Assembly (NCBI GenBank): GCA_002451055.1
Contig: DKBD01000179.1
Coordinates: forward strand, 2,709-10,485
Length of the DNA: 7,777 nt
Direction of reading: 5' to 3'
Source of the DNA: Nitrospira sp. UBA6909
GTDB lineage: Bacteria > Nitrospirota > Nitrospiria > Nitrospirales > Nitrospiraceae
The translations under genes and the position numbers were made by a program. The notes under the pieces were generated by a model. The model had not been told where the DNA came from, did not search any database, and saw nothing but the letters and a program-made list of their open reading frames with translations. Below, piece by piece: positions 7,027 through 7,777 of this stretch; the stretch's first letter is position 1, and every line of letters starts with the position of its first letter.

Positions 7027-7776
7027 TCATTTCCGTGCGGCGGCGAGCTGGCGGTCTTCCAGCCGAATCAATCCTGCACGGGCCTCTTGCTCCGCCTGCG
7101 CATATCGTTCGACGGTCCCGATGTCCGACCAATAGCCTTGCAGATCGTACCCCAACACCGCTTCCCCGCGCTCGATAGCCGCTACATAGGGATCGATGAT
7201 CGACGACGCCACCCCTTCGGGCACATCCTTCAACAAGCGGGGATCCAAGATATGAACCCCGGCAAACATACGAGGCGTCGTAGGAGCAGAGTCCGTCAAG
7301 CCCTTGCCCGTAATTCGCACGATGCGGTTCCCCGCCCCCACTTCCACCAGTCCCCACCGCGCGGCGTCGGGATCATCCCTCACGGCCAGCGTCGCCGCGG
7401 CTTGACGGGCCCGATGGAACGCGACGAACGCCTGGAGATCCAGTTCGAACAGGGTATCGCTGTTCAACACCAAGACCGGTTCCCCCGAAAAATACGGCTC
7501 CGCCTGTTTGATCCCCCCACCCGTTCCCAGAATCATCGGCTCTCGAGAATAGATGATCCGGAGCCCGAACTTCGCACCGTCACCCAACGCCTGCTCGATC
7601 ATCGGGCCGAGATGATGCAGATTGATGACCACCTCTTGAAACCCATGGTGCCTGAGTAAAAGCAAGTTCCAGACGATCAGCGGCGTTCCTGCGATGGGGA
7701 GCAGCGGCTTGGGAATCGTGTTGGTCAGCGGCCGCAGACGAGTTCCGAGTCCCGCCGCGAGAATCATGGCTTTCAC
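7027..7776 (-). CDS. Sugar-1-phosphate nucleotidyltransferase (MurU / mannose-1-phosphate guanylyltransferase type)
   Basis: This 249-residue GT-A-fold enzyme should join a sugar 1-phosphate to a nucleoside triphosphate, giving an NDP-sugar and pyrophosphate for cell wall or surface polysaccharide synthesis. The family signature AAGLGTRLRPLT lies at 7-18 with the PKP lysine at 23. GTGGGI at 84-89 and NSDT at 105-108 follow, the latter with metal ligand Asp107. FAGVHILDP starts at 171, and YWSDIGT at 215-221 holds the second metal-site Asp218. The pattern resembles Pseudomonas MurU (N-acetylmuramate-1-phosphate uridylyltransferase, about 223 residues) and GDP-mannose pyrophosphorylase-like proteins. 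Sugar and base specificity cannot be decided. It starts with GTG at 7776, and MKAMILAAG is the usual beginning of this family, so the gene is probably complete. One base of upstream sequence remains, so an earlier start cannot be excluded. If it is MurU-like, an AmgK-type sugar kinase could lie just beyond the right edge. Confidence 0.92.
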   Translation of the reverse strand: MKAMILAAGLGTRLRPLTNTIPKPLLPIAGTPLIVWNLLLLRHHGFQEVVINLHHLGPMIEQALGDGAKFGLRIIYSREPMILGTGGGIKQAEPYFSGEPVLVLNSDTLFELDLQAFVAFHRARQAAATLAVRDDPDAARWGLVEVGAGNRIVRITGKGLTDSAPTTPRMFAGVHILDPRLLKDVPEGVASSIIDPYVAAIERGEAVLGYDLQGYWSDIGTVERYAQAEQEARAGLIRLEDRQLAAARK

Positions 7777-7777
7777 A

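Noticed and set aside
6721..7659. 312-residue plus-strand open frame across the convergent junction
   Set aside because: It overlaps the regulator's 3' end in another frame and lies antisense to the nucleotidyltransferase; both real genes have strong motifs.

Overview
This window is an ordinary stretch of bacterial chromosome: dense coding, short intergenic gaps, high GC by eye, and no sign of mobile elements, CRISPR or RNA genes. The gene set combines a GltB-type glutamate synthase, a long-chain polyprenyl diphosphate synthase, a DUF1015 protein, a sigma-54 response regulator and a sugar-1-phosphate nucleotidyltransferase. It suggests a Gram-negative-type bacterium, and a Nitrospirota-like organism would fit. 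That assignment is inference from gene content and composition; nothing here proves it.

Layout, left to right. (1) Positions 1-2750, minus strand: the N-terminal 916 codons of the glutamate synthase large subunit (gltB), open through the left edge, so the C-terminal part is missing. (2) Positions 2751-2983: a divergent intergenic region with a reasonable sigma-70-like promoter facing right, a weaker one facing left, and a small inverted repeat. (3) Positions 2984-3973, plus strand: an IspB-type polyprenyl synthase, probably starting at a GTG behind a GGAGG site. (4) Positions 4101-5417, plus strand: a DUF1015 protein of unknown function. (5) Positions 5553-6917, plus strand: an NtrC-type response regulator with receiver, AAA+ and Fis-like HTH domains. 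A hairpin just upstream could hide its ribosome binding site. (6) Positions 7027-7776, minus strand: a nucleotidyltransferase of the MurU / mannose-1-phosphate guanylyltransferase type, convergent with the regulator and starting one base inside the right edge.

The genes are mostly housekeeping and do not form an obvious single pathway. GltB assimilates nitrogen into glutamate. IspB makes the isoprenoid tail of respiratory quinones. The nucleotidyltransferase makes an activated sugar for cell wall or surface glycans. The regulator's target genes and partner kinase are not visible. The ispB, DUF1015 and regulator genes share a strand, but gaps of 127 and 135 bp leave it open whether they are one transcript.

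I found no convincing undescribed system. The best items for a second look are the DUF1015 protein with its ParB/SerK-like DGHHR motif, the two-register hairpin at the regulator's ribosome binding site, and a possible 40-42 residue ORF opposite the ispB-DUF1015 gap.
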